Notes under the pieces: model-generated
Databases searched by the model: none
What the model was told of the DNA's origin: nothing
The model's input: only the letters and a program-made list of their open reading frames with translations
Made by a program: the position numbers and the translations under genes
From: Bdellovibrio bacteriovorus
Lineage (GTDB): Bacteria; Bdellovibrionota; Bdellovibrionia; Bdellovibrionales; Bdellovibrionaceae
Assembly: GCF_001592735.1 (NCBI RefSeq)
Contig: NZ_LUKE01000001.1
Coordinates: 1,935,184-1,999,183, forward strand
Direction: 5' to 3'
DNA: 64,000 nt
In this document: piece by piece, positions 53,852 through 61,559 of the stretch
How the letters are laid out: every line of letters starts with the position of its first letter
Numbering within the stretch: position 1 is the first letter of the stretch

Positions 53852-53944
53852 TTCGGCTCCTTAGGGTTGTTTCCCCTAGGCAAATAGTGCATAAGTCCGC
53901 GAAAGAAAAGCCTTAACCGCCATTTTATGAAGTTTACAAATTTA

Positions 53945-53959
53945 CCTTGCCTGGCAAGG
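53945..53959. promoter_or_regulatory. 15-bp perfect palindrome between divergent genes
   Basis: CCTTGCC (53945-53951) and GGCAAGG (53953-53959) flank a single T. It sits in the 242-bp gap between a secreted protein gene (-) and a methyltransferase gene (+), where an operator is expected. No regulator gene is adjacent. Confidence 0.5.
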
Positions 53960-54093
53960 CAAGTATCGAATATCTTCCGCTCATCAAATGACTAACTAGC
54001 TTTCCAAAACGCAGTTTTTTATATACGACCGCCCCAAATAGGGTTCGCGGCGTTTAGTTTCTATTTTTATTTTAATTTATTTCGGAGTTAGTC

Positions 54094-54888
54094 ATGAAAT
54101 CTCAATTTCACGAAGATTTTTATTCGTTCGCAAAATATTACGATATCGCCTTTGATTTTAAAGATGTTCCCCAGGAATGTCGGTTTTTGGAAGACGTATT
54201 TCAAAAACATTCAAAATCACATTTAAACTCATTTATAGAGTTCGGCGCGGGCCCTGCTTTGCACTGTCTAGAAATGGCTAAGAGCCTGCAAAGTGTGACC
54301 GCCGTGGACCTTTCGGCAGAGATGACCACCTATGCCCAAGACAAAGCGGCAAAAGCGGGTGTCGTCGTTCACTGCGAGTGCGCTGATATGATCAAGTATC
54401 AGTCTGAAAATCGCTATGACTTAGCCGTTTTGCTGATGGATTCGACTTCGTACTTGCTTTCAAATGAAGCCGTTATTGAACATCTCAGGTCCGTGGCGCA
54501 GATTTTAAACCCCGGTGGTTTGTATATTTTAGAGATGAGTCACCCCAAGTCCGTTTTTGAAATATCTAAATCCACCGCGAGTGAATGGGAGATGGAGAAA
54601 GACGGCATTAAAGTGAAAATCCAGTGGGGTTCCCCCAGCGACACCTTTGACCCTGTTTCCCAGATAACCAATGTATCGTTGAAAATGGAATATCAAGACG
54701 GGGAAAGAGTTGGAACCCTCAAGGATCAATCGCCACAGCGTTGCTTTACCGCGACGGAATTCGCGGCCCTGGTTGCGGCCTCGGGGGTATTTGAGATTGT
54801 CGATTGGTATGGCGCTATGTCCACGGGCGTGCCGTTTAATAACGCCGAAGCGGCCTGGAGAATGGTTCCCGTTCTTAGAAAAAGCTAG
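54094..54888 (+). CDS. Class I SAM-dependent methyltransferase
   Basis: The 264-residue protein has SAM motif I FIEFGAGPALHCLEMAK, an acidic motif (VTAVDLSAEM) and motif for post-I strands (YDLAVLLMDSTSY), plus LNPGGLYILEM. This is the small-molecule or ubiE-like methyltransferase core; substrate is not readable. CGGAG precedes ATG 54094. Its end overlaps the convergent PLD gene by 14 nt. Confidence 0.88.
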   Translation: MKSQFHEDFYSFAKYYDIAFDFKDVPQECRFLEDVFQKHSKSHLNSFIEFGAGPALHCLEMAKSLQSVTAVDLSAEMTTYAQDKAAKAGVVVHCECADMIKYQSENRYDLAVLLMDSTSYLLSNEAVIEHLRSVAQILNPGGLYILEMSHPKSVFEISKSTASEWEMEKDGIKVKIQWGSPSDTFDPVSQITNVSLKMEYQDGERVGTLKDQSPQRCFTATEFAALVAASGVFEIVDWYGAMSTGVPFNNAEAAWRMVPVLRKS

Positions 54889-56212
54889 CGCCCAAAGCGC
54901 CTAGGACCGTCCAAAGCAGGTTGTCATTATTGTTCGGTGGAACGCCGGCGGCTTTATCTTGTTCGTAAACGATCAAAAGATCATTAAAGCCGGCGTCCAC
55001 ATCTTGAGCAAAAGCAGGGCAATTGCGAACCAGGATCATCGACTCCATATTTAAAGAATAGGATCGTTGATCAATGTTAAAGCTGCTGACGATAATATCT
55101 TTATCATCGCGAACGCCGACTTTGCCATGCAGGCGGTATTCGGTGTTAGGCGGGGATAATAACCAGTTATCTTGCAAGGCTCCGTGCATGGAAATCTGTT
55201 TTACGGCCATCGAACCTTGGTTTTGCAATCGAGCCGCACGATTGTTATGGCTGTCCTCGGCGTATTTCAAAATACCCGGGCCATCCATATTGTCGTTGGT
55301 GATAAATAAAACCGGAATTTTCTTCCAGCGTAGGTCGAAAAACTCATAGCGCATATTTTCATGCGGCATCAGCGACCAGTTTTCCATCACCATAGTTTTT
55401 TTAGTATTGCGAATGAATTTTAAAAACTCAGCCGTCGTATGTTTGCCTTTGCTTTCAGCCATTTCAATGCCGTTGCGATGTTGATCTAAAATTTTAGCAC
55501 CGGGTTCATCAGCGATGAAATGGGTGTCAGGACAAGAACGTAATGGCAGAGCGTTCACCAGTTCAGTGCGGTATTTATTAAAATGATCTTTGATTTCAGC
55601 AGCCCGCTCGGACTCATCATATTCACAAACTTCTTTCCACGAAATACGAGTATGCGAGGGCTTGACTGTTTTCGTCCAAGAAGAGGCCCACATCGTATTA
55701 AAAACTTTTTGTGCTTCTTTCGCCGAAGCACCTTCCACGAAAGCATCACGATCAATAAAGTTGGCGCCTTCAAAAAGGCCGAAGTATTCGTCCGCGTAAT
55801 TACGTCCGCCAGTGATATATTTTTGCCCATCAGAAACAATCAGCTTGATGTGCGAACGGAAGTTCAAATTTAAAAGCGGACTGGTATTAAACCAACGGAT
55901 CTGAATCCCCTGTTGAGCAAAATAGTTGTTCAACTGCCACGCTTGTTTTTTATCGTGCATAAAGGCATCAAGCAGGATGCGCACTGAAACTCCTGAACGC
56001 GCCTTAGCCGCCAAGGCATCCATCACCACCAGAGTGCTAGCATGGCAGGGTTCAAAGATAAACGTGGTCATATCGATCGATTTACGCGAGTTCTGAATGA
56101 TATCTAAAAAGCTCGCCAACGCGCCTTCAGAGTGAGGAATATAACGAACTTGGTCGGCAACCACCGCTTTAGAAAAAAGAAAAACGCTTAAAGCAAGAAT
56201 GATAGAACGCAC
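54875..56212 (-). CDS. Phospholipase D-like/cardiolipin synthase-type protein
   Basis: I choose GTG 56212 (MRSIILALSVFLF), preceded by CGGAGG, over a frame start 45 nt upstream. The 445-residue product has a signal peptide or anchor (KAVVADQ) and two HKD-type motifs: HIKLIVSDG near 120 and HGKVGVRDD near 365. Both are complete, so it should be active. Export plus HKD fits secreted phospholipase D or phosphatidyltransferase; relatives act on prey or host lipids. It is divergent from the HiPIP gene. Confidence 0.88.
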   Translation of the reverse strand: MRSIILALSVFLFSKAVVADQVRYIPHSEGALASFLDIIQNSRKSIDMTTFIFEPCHASTLVVMDALAAKARSGVSVRILLDAFMHDKKQAWQLNNYFAQQGIQIRWFNTSPLLNLNFRSHIKLIVSDGQKYITGGRNYADEYFGLFEGANFIDRDAFVEGASAKEAQKVFNTMWASSWTKTVKPSHTRISWKEVCEYDESERAAEIKDHFNKYRTELVNALPLRSCPDTHFIADEPGAKILDQHRNGIEMAESKGKHTTAEFLKFIRNTKKTMVMENWSLMPHENMRYEFFDLRWKKIPVLFITNDNMDGPGILKYAEDSHNNRAARLQNQGSMAVKQISMHGALQDNWLLSPPNTEYRLHGKVGVRDDKDIIVSSFNIDQRSYSLNMESMILVRNCPAFAQDVDAGFNDLLIVYEQDKAAGVPPNNNDNLLWTVLGALGASFF

Positions 56213-56392
56213 CAGAGCCTCCGAATAGGAGGATCCATAGCGAAAAAGATGCCACAAGATAAGGACCCTAAAATCATTGTCCAGATTTACACTGGGAAGT
56301 TTCTATAGGCCGGTGACAAAAGTTGCGCATCCATCAGCTGCATTTTCATTTAATTATTACCATGGCAGGGTTTTAAGAATCAGGAGAGTCCA

Positions 56393-56728
56393 ATGAAATC
56401 AATAAGTCGAAGAGCATTTTTTAAAAACGCTGCCATTGTTGTGGGTGGAATAACGGCGTTTAATTTTGTAGGTCCATCACGAGCTGAGGCCCAGGCATCA
56501 AAAGGTGTCATCCCTCTTTTAATCCCAGGGGATTCCACCGCCAAGGCGGTGAAATACGTTGAAGACTATAAAAAAGTTCCAGCAAGTAAAGGCAATCACT
56601 GCGCAAACTGTGCATTCTATGCAAAAAAAGAAATTCGGGCAGGAAAAGAAGTTGGCACTTGTTTGATCTTTGCTGGCAAATACGTTTTAGCCGACGCCTA
56701 CTGTGCATCCTGGGCCAAAAAGTCTTAA
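56393..56728 (+). CDS. High-potential iron-sulfur protein, Tat-exported
   Basis: The 111-residue protein has a twin-arginine signal (SISRRAFFKNAA) with a hydrophobic core and an Ala-rich cleavage site (AEAQA). The mature part has four Cys: CANC, then GTCLIF and AYCASW, in the HiPIP order, binding a [4Fe-4S] cluster that transfers electrons in the periplasm. No quinone oxidase or cytochrome gene lies beside it. AGGAG precedes ATG 56393. A terminator follows. Confidence 0.92.
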   Translation: MKSISRRAFFKNAAIVVGGITAFNFVGPSRAEAQASKGVIPLLIPGDSTAKAVKYVEDYKKVPASKGNHCANCAFYAKKEIRAGKEVGTCLIFAGKYVLADAYCASWAKKS

Positions 56729-56754
56729 GAATTTTTTTGGGGGGATTAAAATAA

Positions 56755-56783
56755 AAAAAGCCGACTTATCCAGTCAGCTTTTT
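56755..56783. terminator. Bidirectional terminator of HiPIP and tRNA-Leu
   Basis: AAAAAGCCGACT (56755-56766) pairs with AGTCAGCTTTTT (56772-56783), with a G-U/A-C mismatch-type pair inside and a 5-nt loop. T-runs on both outgoing sides allow use in both directions. Confidence 0.85.
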
Positions 56784-56807
56784 GCGGATCTCTTTCAAGA
56801 AGAGATT

Positions 56808-56890
56808 TGGTGCCCCGCGAGGGACTTGAACCCCCACGCTTGCGCACTAGATCCTAAGTCTAGCGTGTCTGCCAATTTCACCAGCGGGGC
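56808..56890 (-). tRNA. tRNA-Leu (anticodon UAG)
   Basis: Reading the minus strand, acceptor arms GCCCCGC and GCGGGGC pair, followed by A and an encoded CCA. The anticodon loop ACTTAGGAT with stem CTAGA/TCTAG gives UAG. A long variable arm (TGCGCAAGCGT) and the GGTTCAAGTCC T-arm mark a class II leucine tRNA. It lies just downstream of gcvH on the same strand and may be co-transcribed or have its own promoter in the 59-bp gap. Confidence 0.95.
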
Positions 56891-56949
56891 ACACCTAAAA
56901 TTCGAAAGTCATTTCTAGCCTAATCGGCCAGGCGCTTGCAAGTAAAAAA

Positions 56950-57339
56950 TTACTTCTCAGCGATCAATTTTTTGTAGTCCGGAGCACGCATCAGATTTGC
57001 GAGTTCCTTTTCAGTATCCATTTCGATACGAACCAACCAGCCTTCGTTCACGGGGTCGTCGTTCAATACTGAAGGGTCATCACCCAAAGAAGCATTTACT
57101 TCGATAACAGTGCCTGAAACCGGAGCATAAAGGTCGCTCACGGCTTTAACCGACTCAACAACACCAAAAGTTTGGCCTTGAGTGATCTTTTGACCTTCCT
57201 CTGGAAGCTCAACGTAAACGATCTCGCCCAATGAATCTTGAGCAAACTCAGTGATACCAACAGTGACGATGTTCTCATCAACTTGAGCCCATTCGTGTTC
57301 TTTAGTGTAGTAATAGTCTTCAGGAATATGAAATGCCAT
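56950..57339 (-). CDS. gcvH: Glycine cleavage system H protein
   Basis: The 129-residue protein has the lipoyl-domain motif GVVESVKAVSDLYAP, with the lipoylated Lys, and EHEWAQVDEN near the N-terminus. It carries the aminomethyl group between P, T and L proteins. It follows gcvT by 10 nt. No gcvP gene is in the window. GGAG precedes ATG 57339. Confidence 0.96.
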   Translation of the reverse strand: MAFHIPEDYYYTKEHEWAQVDENIVTVGITEFAQDSLGEIVYVELPEEGQKITQGQTFGVVESVKAVSDLYAPVSGTVIEVNASLGDDPSVLNDDPVNEGWLVRIEMDTEKELANLMRAPDYKKLIAEK

Positions 57340-57349
57340 GTGAGGCTCC

Positions 57350-58432
57350 TTATTTAGTCACAAAAGGGGTTTTGCAAACCACCGCTTTAACACGGCGACC
57401 GCGAACATCTAGGTGGAATTCCGTTCCTTCTTTGGCGTAAGCCGCATCAATGAAAGCAATTCCGATAGGTTCATCCAGGGTCGGTGAGTGTGTCCCACTA
57501 GTTACCTTGCCGATTTCTTTGTTGTCAAAAGAAAACAGGGCGTAACCCTGACGAGGGATGCCCTTCTCAAGCATCTTAAATCCCACAAGATTTTGGGTTA
57601 AACCTGCCTCTTTTTTGCCCACGATAATGGACTTCCCCATAAAGTCTTTTTTAGCCGGTTTAATCACCCAGCCAAGACCCGCAGAATATGGATTCGTCGT
57701 GTCATCAATCTCATGGCCGTAAAGCGAGTACTTCATTTCTGTACGCAATGTATCGCGAGCGCCTAAACCAATAGGGGCGACTCCCAAGTCCTTGCCTTGC
57801 TCCATAAGGGCCTTCCATAAAGCCGGGGTTCCCGCAGCTTCCACAAAAACCTCACAGCCTTTTTCGCCGGTATAACCTGTGGTTGCGACCATGATTTTGT
57901 AGTTTTGGAATTGGCCCGTTTTCACGGTGAAGGATTTCATTTCGCTGACTTTAAAGCCAAAAACGCGATCGCAAAGCTCTAGGGCTTTGGGTCCCTGAAT
58001 CGCAATCTGACCCCACATATCGCTTTCATCTGTGATGTCAGCACCTTTGTTATGTTTGGTCATCCACGCAAAGTCTTTGTCTTTGTTCGAAGCATTTACG
58101 CAGACCAAATAGTCCGAATTTTTTGTTAGGCAATAAACGATGATGTCATCAACCAAGCCACCTTGGTCATTTGGAAGCAAAGAGTACTGAGCTTCGCCGT
58201 CGTTCAATTTAGAAACGTCATTGGTGGTTAACCATTCTAAAGTCTCAAGAGCTTTAGGTCCTTTAACGCGGACTTCGCCCATGTGAGAGACGTCAAACAA
58301 ACCCACATTCTTACGAACATTGTCGTGTTCTTCGCGAAGGCCCGTGTATTGAACAGGCATATACCAACCAGCAAAGTCGACCATGCGGCCGCCGGACTTT
58401 TCATGAGTTTCTGCTAAAGGTGTCTTTTTCAT
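57350..58432 (-). CDS. gcvT: Glycine cleavage system T protein (aminomethyltransferase)
   Basis: I choose ATG 58432 (MKKTPLAETHEK), which gives the usual 360 residues; the longer frame is hairpin-rich leader. Motifs include GGRMVDFAGWYMPVQY, LFDVSHMGEVRV, VLATTGYTGEKG-like GYTGEKGCEVF, and ARDTLRTEMKYSLYG. The enzyme transfers methylene to tetrahydrofolate and releases ammonia. It forms an operon with gcvH. Confidence 0.96.
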   Translation of the reverse strand: MKKTPLAETHEKSGGRMVDFAGWYMPVQYTGLREEHDNVRKNVGLFDVSHMGEVRVKGPKALETLEWLTTNDVSKLNDGEAQYSLLPNDQGGLVDDIIVYCLTKNSDYLVCVNASNKDKDFAWMTKHNKGADITDESDMWGQIAIQGPKALELCDRVFGFKVSEMKSFTVKTGQFQNYKIMVATTGYTGEKGCEVFVEAAGTPALWKALMEQGKDLGVAPIGLGARDTLRTEMKYSLYGHEIDDTTNPYSAGLGWVIKPAKKDFMGKSIIVGKKEAGLTQNLVGFKMLEKGIPRQGYALFSFDNKEIGKVTSGTHSPTLDEPIGIAFIDAAYAKEGTEFHLDVRGRRVKAVVCKTPFVTK

Positions 58433-58446
58433 CTTAATCCAGTTCC

Positions 58447-58507
58447 GCGGGCTCACCCGCTGCACATCTTGCGGCGCAAGCCGCCAGGCGAGTTTCCTTT
58501 CCCCTGG
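58447..58507 (-). promoter_or_regulatory. Three stacked hairpins in the gcvT leader
   Basis: On the + strand coordinates, GCGGG (58447-58451)/CCCGC (58456-58460), GCGGC (58471-58475)/GCCGC (58480-58484) and CCAGG (58484-58488)/CCTGG (58503-58507) form three stems in the region between gcvT and trmK. I see no glycine riboswitch core. They could be a leader of the minus transcript. Confidence 0.5.
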
Positions 58508-58532
58508 ACAGACAGTCAACGAGGATTCTATT

Positions 58533-58538
58533 TATACT
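58533..58538 (+). promoter_or_regulatory. Candidate -10 box for a leaderless trmK mRNA
   Basis: TATACT ends 5 nt before the trmK start ATG 58544, so transcription would begin at or next to the start codon. No ribosome site is seen ahead of that ATG. A -35 is unclear. Confidence 0.45.
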
Positions 58539-58543
58539 GCTCG

Positions 58544-59047
58544 ATGTTCAAACTCTCCCCGCGCATGCAGCTTATTTACGATCAACTGATTCCCGGAAAC
58601 CCGGTGTGGGACTTCTGTTGCGACCATGGCTATATGGGCCTGAATGCCTATGAAAGCGGTGAATTTCCGTCTATTCACTTCGTAGATCAGGTTCGCCATA
58701 TAATTGAGCAACTTGAGCGGCGTTTTGAACAAGAGCATTATATAAAAGATCATTCCGCCCAAGCTTTCTTTCTGCCTCTAGCGGGGGAGGATTTATTGAC
58801 ACCGGTTGAGGGCAACGTCGTGATTGCGGGGGTGGGCGCTTTTACCATCGAAAGGATTTTAAGATCGATTTCTTCCCGTGGGCTTCTGCGAGCAAAAAAA
58901 TTGATTTTATGCCCCCAGGGTAGAGCTGAAAAATTACTTCAGAGTTTGCCTGAGATTCCTGACTTTGATTACGAAATCGGCAATGAAGATTGCCAAATTG
59001 ATGAGCGAGGACGGATTCGTAAGCTATTGATTTTTAATAAGAAATAA
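58544..59047 (+). CDS. TrmK-like tRNA (adenine22-N1)-methyltransferase
   Basis: I choose ATG 58544 (MFKLSPRMQLIYDQL); the earlier frame runs through the gcvT leader. The 167-residue protein has VWDFCCDHGYMGLNAYESG (SAM motif I with DHG), VDQVRHIIEQLE, VIAGVGAFTIERIL and LILCPQGRAEKL. This is the COG2384/TrmK layout, m1A22 in tRNA, although it is shorter than Gram-positive TrmK at the C-terminus. Transcription appears leaderless. Divergent from gcvT. Confidence 0.8.
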   Translation: MFKLSPRMQLIYDQLIPGNPVWDFCCDHGYMGLNAYESGEFPSIHFVDQVRHIIEQLERRFEQEHYIKDHSAQAFFLPLAGEDLLTPVEGNVVIAGVGAFTIERILRSISSRGLLRAKKLILCPQGRAEKLLQSLPEIPDFDYEIGNEDCQIDERGRIRKLLIFNKK

Positions 59048-59154
59048 AATTTTTTTAATCGGAACTTAACGCAACCTCTTTGGGCAGCATTAAATGTATG
59101 TAAGGCGTGAACAAGTTATTGATTATTCGGTCTGCTATCAATAATTGTGTCCTC

Positions 59155-59634
59155 ATGCAGGATGTAAATAAAAACTCAGATTTTAGACAGTTTCTTGAAG
59201 ATGAATTGGCTCGCCGTAGCCAAAACTATCCTCGTTACTCGCTGCGTGCTTTCGCACGTCATTTGGAAGTGGACTCGTCATTCTTGTCCAAAATTCTTAA
59301 TGGCAAACGCACAGTAACAATGCGTACTATTCGCATGTTTGGGGAGCGTTTAAACCTTTCACCGGAAGAATTATCTCGTTTTGGCGAGATGAGCCGCGAA
59401 AAGAAGATGAAACGTAAATTGGAGCGCCTTCTAGAAAAGATGCCAACTGAAGAGCGCGAACAATCTACGATCTCTATCAACGTGGATGAAAACCGTCTTC
59501 CAGAAGCCAAAGAAAGAATCAAAGCTTTCCGCCGCGAGATTGCCCAGTTACTAGATGCAGGGGCAACTCCAGGGAAAACTTATCAGATCTCTTTGTCGTT
59601 GTTTCCAATCTCCGGATTCGGTCTTAACGATTAA
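59155..59634 (+). CDS. TIGR02147-type helix-turn-helix protein
   Basis: I prefer ATG 59155 (MQDVNKNSDFRQFL); a GTG 48 nt upstream is possible. The 159-residue protein has an HTH (about 20-75: YSLRAFARHLEV, SSFLSKILNGKRTV) and a C-terminal domain with RLPEAKERIKAFRREI and YQISLSLFPI. This matches my recollection of TIGR02147, a family frequent in Bdellovibrionota and Fibrobacteres, function unproven. It is shorter than typical members (about 260 residues). A terminator follows. Confidence 0.75.
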   Translation: MQDVNKNSDFRQFLEDELARRSQNYPRYSLRAFARHLEVDSSFLSKILNGKRTVTMRTIRMFGERLNLSPEELSRFGEMSREKKMKRKLERLLEKMPTEEREQSTISINVDENRLPEAKERIKAFRREIAQLLDAGATPGKTYQISLSLFPISGFGLND

Positions 59635-59706
59635 GAAGCGGTCTTCAGCCTAACATCGGAACGTTTCAAGGCTGCGATTCAAATTAAAACTCGACTATTT
59701 TTAAAC

Positions 59707-59738
59707 ACCCGGGGCTTGGACGCCTCGGGTTTTTTTTC
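59707..59738 (+). terminator. Rho-independent terminator
   Basis: ACCCGGGGC (59707-59715) pairs with GCCTCGGGT (59722-59730), including one G-U pair, followed by a run of T. It ends the TIGR02147-type gene. Confidence 0.9.
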
Positions 59739-59749
59739 GTCTTCGATCT

Positions 59750-59871
59750 GGCGAATGAAAAGGGCCCATCCACTTCGTTGTGCGGTTCGGGCTTGCTCTC
59801 CGACGTACTAGGAGTACGCCTCCGTGGCAGCCGAAATCCTCCGCCTCGCGGCTGAACCCTTTTGATTCGCC
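59750..59871. repeat. 122-bp compound inverted-repeat element
   Basis: Outer arms GGCGAATGAAAAGGG (59750-59764) and CCCTTTTGATTCGCC (59857-59871) pair with one mismatch. Inside are CGTACT (59804-59809)/AGTACG (59813-59818) and CAGCCG/CGGCTG (59828-59854). No ORF is visible. This resembles a dispersed palindromic intergenic repeat or a small MITE-like element; the copy number outside the window is unknown. Confidence 0.65.
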
Positions 59872-59964
59872 TTAGTTTGTAATCGTAGGAACATGTTCTA
59901 TATCTAAGATCTAGTTTTTAAATTTTGATTCAAAATTAACAATTAATTGTTTATAATTGTTTCG

Positions 59965-60336
59965 ATGGCAAAAAAACAAAATCAAAAAAAATGGCTTCAC
60001 AGTCCGCTATTTCGGACCTTGGTATTTGCAGTCACTACCATTGGAATTGCACTATTGGTCGGAGTGACTGTAAATCAGACGACAGACAAAAATGGAACCG
60101 AATGGAATAAGCTTTTGTCCCTGTGGTCTTTTTGGCTACTCATTATTTTAATTCCGATTGCATTTTGGTACTATTATAAAATTGAAGACGCAGATAGACG
60201 CCTTAAGTCCCTCGTCGGTGATATCCAATTAGAGTTATCCGACGTGATTGTTCAACGATATAAAGATCTCGTAGCTGCGGGAAAATATGACGACGAGTTG
60301 GTCGATAGCAGTGTTATAAAGGACATCATTAAATGA
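59965..60336 (+). CDS. Two-helix membrane protein of a two-gene module
   Basis: I choose ATG 59965 (MAKKQNQKKW). The 123-residue protein has membrane segments at about 20-40 and 55-77, a Lys-rich N-terminus and a soluble helical tail (KSLVGDIQLELSDVIVQRYK). I do not recognise a family. It overlaps the next gene by 4 nt (ATGA), so both are coupled. Base composition is more AT-rich than the genes beside it, and a repeat element precedes it, which may point to recent acquisition. Confidence 0.7.
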   Translation: MAKKQNQKKWLHSPLFRTLVFAVTTIGIALLVGVTVNQTTDKNGTEWNKLLSLWSFWLLIILIPIAFWYYYKIEDADRRLKSLVGDIQLELSDVIVQRYKDLVAAGKYDDELVDSSVIKDIIK

Positions 60337-60593
60337 AATTACTATTTACGCGCCACTCTAGAGATAAAATTGAAGAGAGTGGGGGGGCTTACTCGGGACT
60401 CTCTCAGTTCATTGAAATGGTCGAGTCCGCAAAAAATAAAGATCAGGTGATGAGGAATTCAGAGGAAATTGGTGAGGATCGTTATCTTTACAAAACTAAA
60501 GATGGCTTGAGAGTCATTTATTCTTTGACCGCCGATGAACACAGTCATCCGACGGCGATTGTAATTAGCGTGATGAGCCGCAAAGACTATTAA
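60333..60593 (+). CDS. Small toxin-like protein, partner of the membrane gene
   Basis: The 86-residue protein has LLFTRHSRDKIEESGG and GEDRYLYKTKDGLRVIYSL, then AIVISVMSRKDY. This layout (strand, RHxxxKI helix, several strands with an Arg before a Tyr) resembles DUF4258- or RelE/ParE-fold toxins, though the family cannot be named. Known catalytic positions cannot be verified. The partner is a membrane protein, not a DNA-binding antitoxin, so a standard toxin-antitoxin reading is not supported. It is the last gene of the module. Confidence 0.65.
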   Translation: MKLLFTRHSRDKIEESGGAYSGLSQFIEMVESAKNKDQVMRNSEEIGEDRYLYKTKDGLRVIYSLTADEHSHPTAIVISVMSRKDY

Positions 60594-60617
60594 AATTCTT
60601 ATATTAGGTGCCGCGAC

Positions 60618-61499
60618 CTATTTTAGGTAGCGGGCCATTTTTGGGTCGTTCAGATTTGTGAAGGTGAAGCCTTCGCGTTTCAATCTGACGATGATTTCAT
60701 CTAAAGAATACACTGTGCGCTGATGCACTTCGTGCATGAGTACGATACCACCATTAAGGCGTCGGACTTCGCTCAGAACGTGTCCGGCAAAGTTCGCGGT
60801 GTTAGCGGGTTTCACCGCGCAAAGAGCGGCTTGTTTTGATGTAACATAACCGTTCTTAGAAAAGGCCCAATCGCAAGAATCCACATGCCAGCCTACGATT
60901 TTATACCCTTGTCTTTGTGCTAAGGCGTTCGTGCTGCAAGTCGAGTTTCCGTAAGGATAACGGAACAGTTTGGTCGAAGATGGCATCTCTGAGCGCAAGA
61001 TCGAATCTGTTGTTGTGAATTCACTGACTTGAGTCCCTTGTGATAATGTGTGGAAATTCGGATGGCTGTAAGAATGATTAGCCACGATGTGGCCTTCGGC
61101 GTTCACTCTTTTTACGATGCTCATTTTTGAAGTGGCGGCATTGCCCTTCATAAAGAAGGTCGCTTTGACCCCGTGCTTTTTTAAAATATCTAAAACTAGG
61201 GGAGTCAGTGACGAAGAAGGACCGTCGTCAAAAGTCAGCACCACCGTTTTTGCTGGGGGCGGAGAGAAAATACTAGAAACGTATTTACAGCTGCCTCCGG
61301 CGCGAGGACGCGCCCATGTGCCGCGCATCCAGTTTTCTTGAAGTTCTTCAAAATATTCTTTTTGTTCAGAACGGATTTGTTCCGTCATTTCGATTTCGGC
61401 ATCTTGATTTTCGATGTCATCGAATTCGTGAGCATAGGTTGTGTTCGAAATTAAAACCAAGGAAGCAATAAGGCTTTTAAGAATGATTTGTTTTTTCAT
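60618..61499 (-). CDS. Secreted NodB-type polysaccharide deacetylase
   Basis: The 293-residue protein has a signal peptide (TTYA-HEF). The NodB domain (about 85-290) has TFDDGPSS, with metal and base Asp, the metal His pair in NHSYSHPNF, RYPYGNST, and HVDSCDWAF plus LMHEVHQ near the C-terminus. All motifs are intact. In Bdellovibrio, two such deacetylases modify prey peptidoglycan so that it can be digested later; whether this is one of them cannot be told here. Metal is probably zinc. Confidence 0.92.
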   Translation of the reverse strand: MKKQIILKSLIASLVLISNTTYAHEFDDIENQDAEIEMTEQIRSEQKEYFEELQENWMRGTWARPRAGGSCKYVSSIFSPPPAKTVVLTFDDGPSSSLTPLVLDILKKHGVKATFFMKGNAATSKMSIVKRVNAEGHIVANHSYSHPNFHTLSQGTQVSEFTTTDSILRSEMPSSTKLFRYPYGNSTCSTNALAQRQGYKIVGWHVDSCDWAFSKNGYVTSKQAALCAVKPANTANFAGHVLSEVRRLNGGIVLMHEVHQRTVYSLDEIIVRLKREGFTFTNLNDPKMARYLK

Positions 61500-61559
61500 G
61501 GACCAAAAAATAACTCGGCCCCGAAAAATTTTAAAGAGCGAAGGCGGTCTTTGAAAAAT

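Noticed and set aside
58433-58540. Glycine riboswitch before gcvT
   Set aside because: The hairpins do not contain the conserved glycine-aptamer core elements that I know, so only an unknown leader is claimed.
60333-60593. Standard RelE-type toxin-antitoxin pair
   Set aside because: The partner has two membrane segments and no DNA-binding domain, so the pair was reported only as a toxin-like module.
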